Source: Rhynchosporium graminicola (taxonomy: Eukaryota; Ascomycota; Leotiomycetes; Helotiales; Ploettnerulaceae). Taken from it: a stretch of DNA of 64,000 nt. Of the stretch, positions 59,189-64,000 are shown in pieces. Within the stretch, counting starts at the first letter, position 1; every line of letters begins with the position of its first letter. The stretch spans positions 431,776-495,775 of the forward strand of contig FJUW01000038.1 of NCBI GenBank assembly GCA_900074885.1, read 5' to 3'. The notes below the pieces were generated by a model, which saw only the letters and a program-made list of their open reading frames with translations, did not search any database and had not been told where the DNA came from. Position numbers and translations under genes: made by a program.

Positions 59189-62100
59189 CTTTACGCCTAC
59201 TTTATATCTACGCTTATCGTCAGCTCGACTTAATACTCTGTATCGAATTAACGCAATTAACGCTAATAATAATATTTATAGCAAGTCAGAAGATAATAAT
59301 AATAAAGAGATATACGATAACGCCTAGGAGTATATTAAACTGCTAGTAAAAGACTACGCCTAAGGAAAGACTCCTTCCTAAGTAGTATACGAGATATATA
59401 ATATCTTAACCTTATGAAGCTTCTTAGTAGTTAATCGTTTACTATACGTGCTACTCTTACTAAGAATAGACTCTTATATAAGCTACTTATACTTCTCGAT
59501 TCTGGAGCTAATAGATACTATTTTATTAATTATTCTTTTCTTAAATCCTTTTCCTTCTTCTTAAAACCTTTAATTTACTTTCTACTAAACGTAATTCTTA
59601 TTAAAGGCTTTAATAGCGTTAATAGTAGTACTATTAGTTACTATATAATACTTAATTTAATAGTAGATTATCGCGTTTTTGTATTTACCCCTTTTCTTAT
59701 TATTACTCTCGGAAACTATAGTATTATACTCGGAAGGACTTAGCTTTAGGAATATTAAGTACTCTTAGATACCTCTAAACGATAGATTATTTAGCTACTA
59801 TATACTCCTCCTAGTAACGTTTATAGCTCTCCGATCGAGATTAAGGACTTACGTAAATACTATACTTATTAGTATTACTAATACGACGCTAACGAACGAA
59901 ACGAACGCCTTAATTAGTTCTGGGAAGCGTACGAAGAATAGCGAAGCGTAGCTAACTCTCTTATTAATATTCGAGCTATTATTAACTCTATCTCTATTAT
60001 TAAATAACTATTACTAGCTCGGAAGCGTATTTCTAAGGAGACTTATAGCTATAAAAATATTTAAAACTCTCCCCTAAAGAGTATTCTATAAGTAACTAAC
60101 TCTCTATTACTATTACTAATTAGTTAGGACTATTTCTCTAGCGTTTATACTACTTATTATAGATATAATAAGCCTAAGTATTTATTACTTAAAGAATAAG
60201 AATAAAGTAGTAAAGAGAAGTCTTTATACTCTAGAGAAGCTATTAATATATAGCTAAAGTATATACGATTTAGCGATATTATTACTTATATCCCGCGTGA
60301 ATCTCTACTTTAACTCTAATTAGAAGTCTTTACGTTAAAGACTTACGTATAAGACTACGCTCGTGCAATTTATACTATAGACTAATAGTTACTCGGAATA
60401 CTATCTCACGACTTAATAGAAGCTACTTAAAGTATAAAAATAGCTACTATAACATTTCGGAAGCGATAAAGATCACCTCGTGTACTTAGACCTCTTCTAG
60501 AGCTTCTTACGCTAGAGATTTATACGATTAGTAGCTTAGCTTTCTATCTCTTATATAAACGCTAGAAGTCTTCTAACGATAAGATCTTCTCTACTACTCT
60601 TCACGAGATAGATAAGCTTCTTAACGACCGAATCGCAGTTTAGTAATATAATACTACTATCGTATCTTTAATTATCGACCTTATAGAATATCGCAAAACT
60701 ACTTAATAATTTACTATTAGCTTAAGCGAATTAGATTCAGAATTATAGATCCCTTACGAGTATAGCTAGTAGGTATACGTCTTTTCTAAGGAAGCTAGCG
60801 ATATTCTCCCTCCTTATTACTTATACGATTACCGAATTAAGCTTAAGGAAAGGGCTAAGAAGAACCTTAAATACTCCTCTTTATATAAGATATTAGCTAA
60901 AGAACTTGAAGTTATTAAGGCGTATATTACTAATAACTTAGCTAAAAGTTTTATCGAACCTTCTTAAGTACTATATGCTATACTTATTCTCTTCGTTAAG
61001 AAAGCTAATAGAAGTCTAAGATTCTATATCGACTTTCGCGTACTTAATAACCTTATAAGGAAGGATTAATATCTACTACTATTAATCGATAAAACGCTAG
61101 CTAGAATCTCTATTACTAAGATATTTACTAAACTAGATATTCGCTAGGCGTTCTACCGAATTCGAATAGATCTAGCCTTTAAAGAGTATACGACCTTCCG
61201 GACCTATTATAGTATATATAAGTATAAAGTACTCCCTTTTAGTCTGACTAATAGCCCTGCGACGTACTAGCGATATATAAATAACGTCTTATTCGACTAC
61301 TTAGATAACTTCTATATAGTATATCTAAACGATATTCTGATCTACTCTAACGACTTACTATAGTATTAATTATATATACATAAGGTACTATAATAATTAT
61401 AAGACGCTAGATTATAAGCCGACCTTAAGAAGTATAAATTCAATATCACTTGTACTAAATACCTTAGATTTATTATCTTTACTTCTAAGATCAAGGTAGA
61501 CCCTAAGAAAGTTAATATTATATAATCTTAGAATTACTCGACTATAGTTAAAGGTATATAATCGTTCTTAGGCTTTTATAACTTCTACTAACAATTTATT
61601 AAGGACTATAGAATTATCGTAAAACCTCTTATATAACTTACTAAAAACAATATATTATTTCAGTTCGCTAAAGAGTATAAAGATGCCTTTGATTACCTAA
61701 AGCATACTCTCACTTCGGTACTACTCCTCTACTACTATTAGTAATATCTACTTTATATAATCGAAATAAACGCTAGTAATAAAGTAATAGTAGGTATACT
61801 ATCGTAATAGTATAATAAAGACTAGTTCTTAGTAGCCTACTTCTCTAAGACTATACTACTTGCCGAGCTTAATTACGCTATTCACGATAAGGAAATACTT
61901 ATAATTATATAATCTTTTAGTAACTAGAGATCTAAGCTTATAGGCGTACTATATTAGATCCGCGTTATTACTAATTATAAAGCTCTTAAGTACTTTATAA
62001 CCTCTAAATAGCTAAACGCACGATAAGCCTAATAAGCTAAGCTACTCGCAGATTATAACTTTATAATTACTTATCGACCTAGGAAATATAATTTACTCGC

Positions 62101-63874
62101 TGACGCTCTCTCTTGTAGAATAGATAAATTAGATAACTAGAATAACGCTAAAAGAACCTAGCGTTTATAGTAGCTACTACGTAAAGACTAAATCGATCTA
62201 GTACTACTTATAAGTAACCTCCGGAATAGCTCTGACTCTATAGATAACTTTAAGCTTATTAACGCCTTAGAAGTCGCTAAATTATCGCTAGTCTTTTCTA
62301 TAGTATAATAAGTACTTAACGCTAATCGCACTACGCTATTACTCTAAGCCCTATAGAAATAAGCTCTCTTTACTACTCCTAGAAAACTAACTATAGAAAA
62401 AGATCTTCTACTCTATAAAGGAAGACTAATCGTACTTAACGTCTTATACCTTTATACGCTACTTATACGCGAAGTATATAACTAATTAGAGACTACTTAT
62501 CTAAGTGTAAAGAAGACCTTATAACTACTAGTATTATAATACTAGTAGTACGGAATCGCTTTAACTATTAACTAGTACTACTATAACTATTATACTTACT
62601 AACGAATTTAAGTGCCGCGTAATAAGAAACCAGGCCTCCTCTAACCTCTGCCTGTACTATCACGTCTATAGGAGTATATTATAATCGACTACTATAGCTT
62701 TAACCGCGATAAATATAGCTATAATAATATTCTTATATTTATTAACTATTTTAGTAAATAAGTAATTAGTATTCTATACCGAAAGACCTCCGATACGCGC
62801 GACCTTATAAAGCTTTACTTATACTACGTATATCGCTATTTCGGAGCTCTATTAATAATTACCTCTAATAGAGAGCCTTAATTCGTTTCCTGTTTTTAGA
62901 TTATAATTATTATAATTCTTAGTACTAAAAGATAGCTTTCTGTAATAGACTACTTGTAAATAGATAGCTAAATAGAGATCTATAACTAATATCTCTAACG
63001 CAGATTATAATCTTTTATCTCTTACTATTAAGATAACTAGTCGGAATTCTTACTTATTATAGATTATACCTAGATAACTCTCCCTTACGAATCCCTTAGA
63101 GGTCTCTTACCCTTTGAATTTATTTATAGATATATACCTCGTATTAATTAGAATTAGAAAAACTTACCTAACTCTACTACGCTTACTAATAAGTTAAATA
63201 CTTAGTAAACTCTAGATTACGCTAATCGCTTGCGCGATACCTAGACTACTACTTAATCTAGCTTCTAATATATATAAGCTAAGATATCCTAATCTTATAA
63301 TCGCTTATGCTATAAAGTCGACTTTACTATAGATAACCTTATCTAGATAGATATATACTACTTTATAAGTACTCGACTTAGTAAAAAACTCGACTTCCTA
63401 ACTAATAGACCTTTCTATATAATTAAAAAGGTTAGAAGCTCTTATCGTCTAGAGCTCCCTACTAGTATAAAAGTATATAACGTATTCCCTACTACTAAGC
63501 TATAGAAGTATCTAAACGACCCCTTACTAAGATAAACCTTACTACTGCTACTACTTATTAATATTACTAGTAACGATAAATAGGAGATAGAAGATATACT
63601 TATATACTATAAGTAGTATAATAGCCTCTTATACTGAGTTTCCTAGTTAAATCAAGATATCGATCTCATATAGTATAACGCTATAGACGTTAAATACGCT
63701 CTCGCTAAGCTATAATAATTCTACTTTAATAACCTAACGTAAGCTAGACCTCCTGCTAAACTACCTAATTAGCTAAAAGCTTTCTATAATAGAATTAATA
63801 ATTACGAATACCTTAATAGTAATAAGGAAATAGACTAACGCTCGAGGGCGAGCTTTTTTCAGAGAGGGGGGTAG
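59189..63874 (+). mobile_element. Gypsy element B, pol part with integrase and chromodomain
   Basis: It continues element B from the gag end to the polypurine tract at 63861-63872. The reverse transcriptase region (about 61010-61340) has a TAG at 61268 where Gln is expected, and the YLDD box is changed to YLND at 61322-61333. Integrase traces (a Y-SFNRDK-YSYNN segment and FGALLIITSNREP) lie at about 62650-62890, and chromodomain-like sequence at about 63585-63730. No frame is open. The copy is dead. Confidence 0.85.
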
Positions 63875-64000
63875 TATAATAACTAGTCAGGTTTAGAGGT
63901 CTCTCCCTATTAGTAGAAACACTTACTACTAAGCGAGATTACACGAGTAGAGTTTAGGGGCCCCTTTTCATATATATACTTCTATTCTCTCTCTACTTCT
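63875..64000 (+). repeat. LTR f, truncated by the window end
   Basis: First 126 bp of a sixth LTR, starting TATAATAACTAG after the polypurine tract. It is the likely 3' LTR of element B. Its right flank, which would test the CTACT duplication, lies outside the window. Confidence 0.85.

Noticed and set aside
59136..59327. 63-codon ORF in the repeat block
   Set aside because: It runs across the end of LTR e into mutated gypsy sequence and cannot be a gene of its own.
51266..64000. CRISPR-like or satellite array from the repeated 235-bp units
   Set aside because: Units are widely and unevenly spaced, have LTR termini and sit next to polypurine tracts, so they are LTRs.

Overview
The window looks like chromosomal DNA of a filamentous ascomycete (Pezizomycotina). 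Genes are split by short GT-AG introns, mostly 42-60 nt, many with CTAAC or CTGAC branch sites. The gene families are typical of mould genomes: a Zn2Cys6 factor, a bZIP-like/DUF3425 factor, a Dal5-type MFS permease, an F-box protein and a DOMON/cytochrome b561 protein. The right end carries repeats inactivated by C-to-T and G-to-A change in the style of RIP (repeat-induced point mutation). A Leotiomycete is an impression only. All exon models were built by hand from reading frame and splice sites.

Layout: a large Ser/Pro-rich protein (0.7-3.7 kb) and a small DUF2462 protein (4.8-5.2 kb) come first. A Zn2Cys6 transcription factor (6.1-8.7 kb) is followed by two decayed NAD(P)-dependent oxidoreductase genes (9.0-9.6 and 12.8-13.3 kb) flanking an unknown Lys-rich protein, so this stretch may be a dying accessory locus. 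A run of minus-strand genes follows: a secreted Cys-rich protein, an M1 aminopeptidase with a frameshift, an F-box protein, an allantoate/nicotinate-type permease, an unknown basic protein and a hotdog thioesterase with one unresolved splice junction.

From 30.9 to 50.6 kb there are a bZIP-like/DUF3425 factor, a short inverted-repeat element, an ERCC6L2-like SNF2 ATPase, a Tpt1-like protein that lacks key catalytic motifs, an MFS exporter, a DOMON-b561 protein, a small hypothetical protein and a Gfo/Idh/MocA oxidoreductase. The genes act in separate processes (transcription control, transport, proteolysis, DNA repair, RNA processing), and no operon-like cooperation is expected.

From about 50.82 kb to the end there are no intact genes. 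A Tc1/mariner-type transposon fragment is cut by a block of Ty3/gypsy chromovirus-like elements with 235-bp LTRs. Five LTRs are complete and one is truncated by the window end. Their target-site duplications cross one another rather than nest, and a single N at 58601 sits exactly where the integrase region of one copy is missing. The block therefore shows ectopic recombination, assembly collapse, or both.
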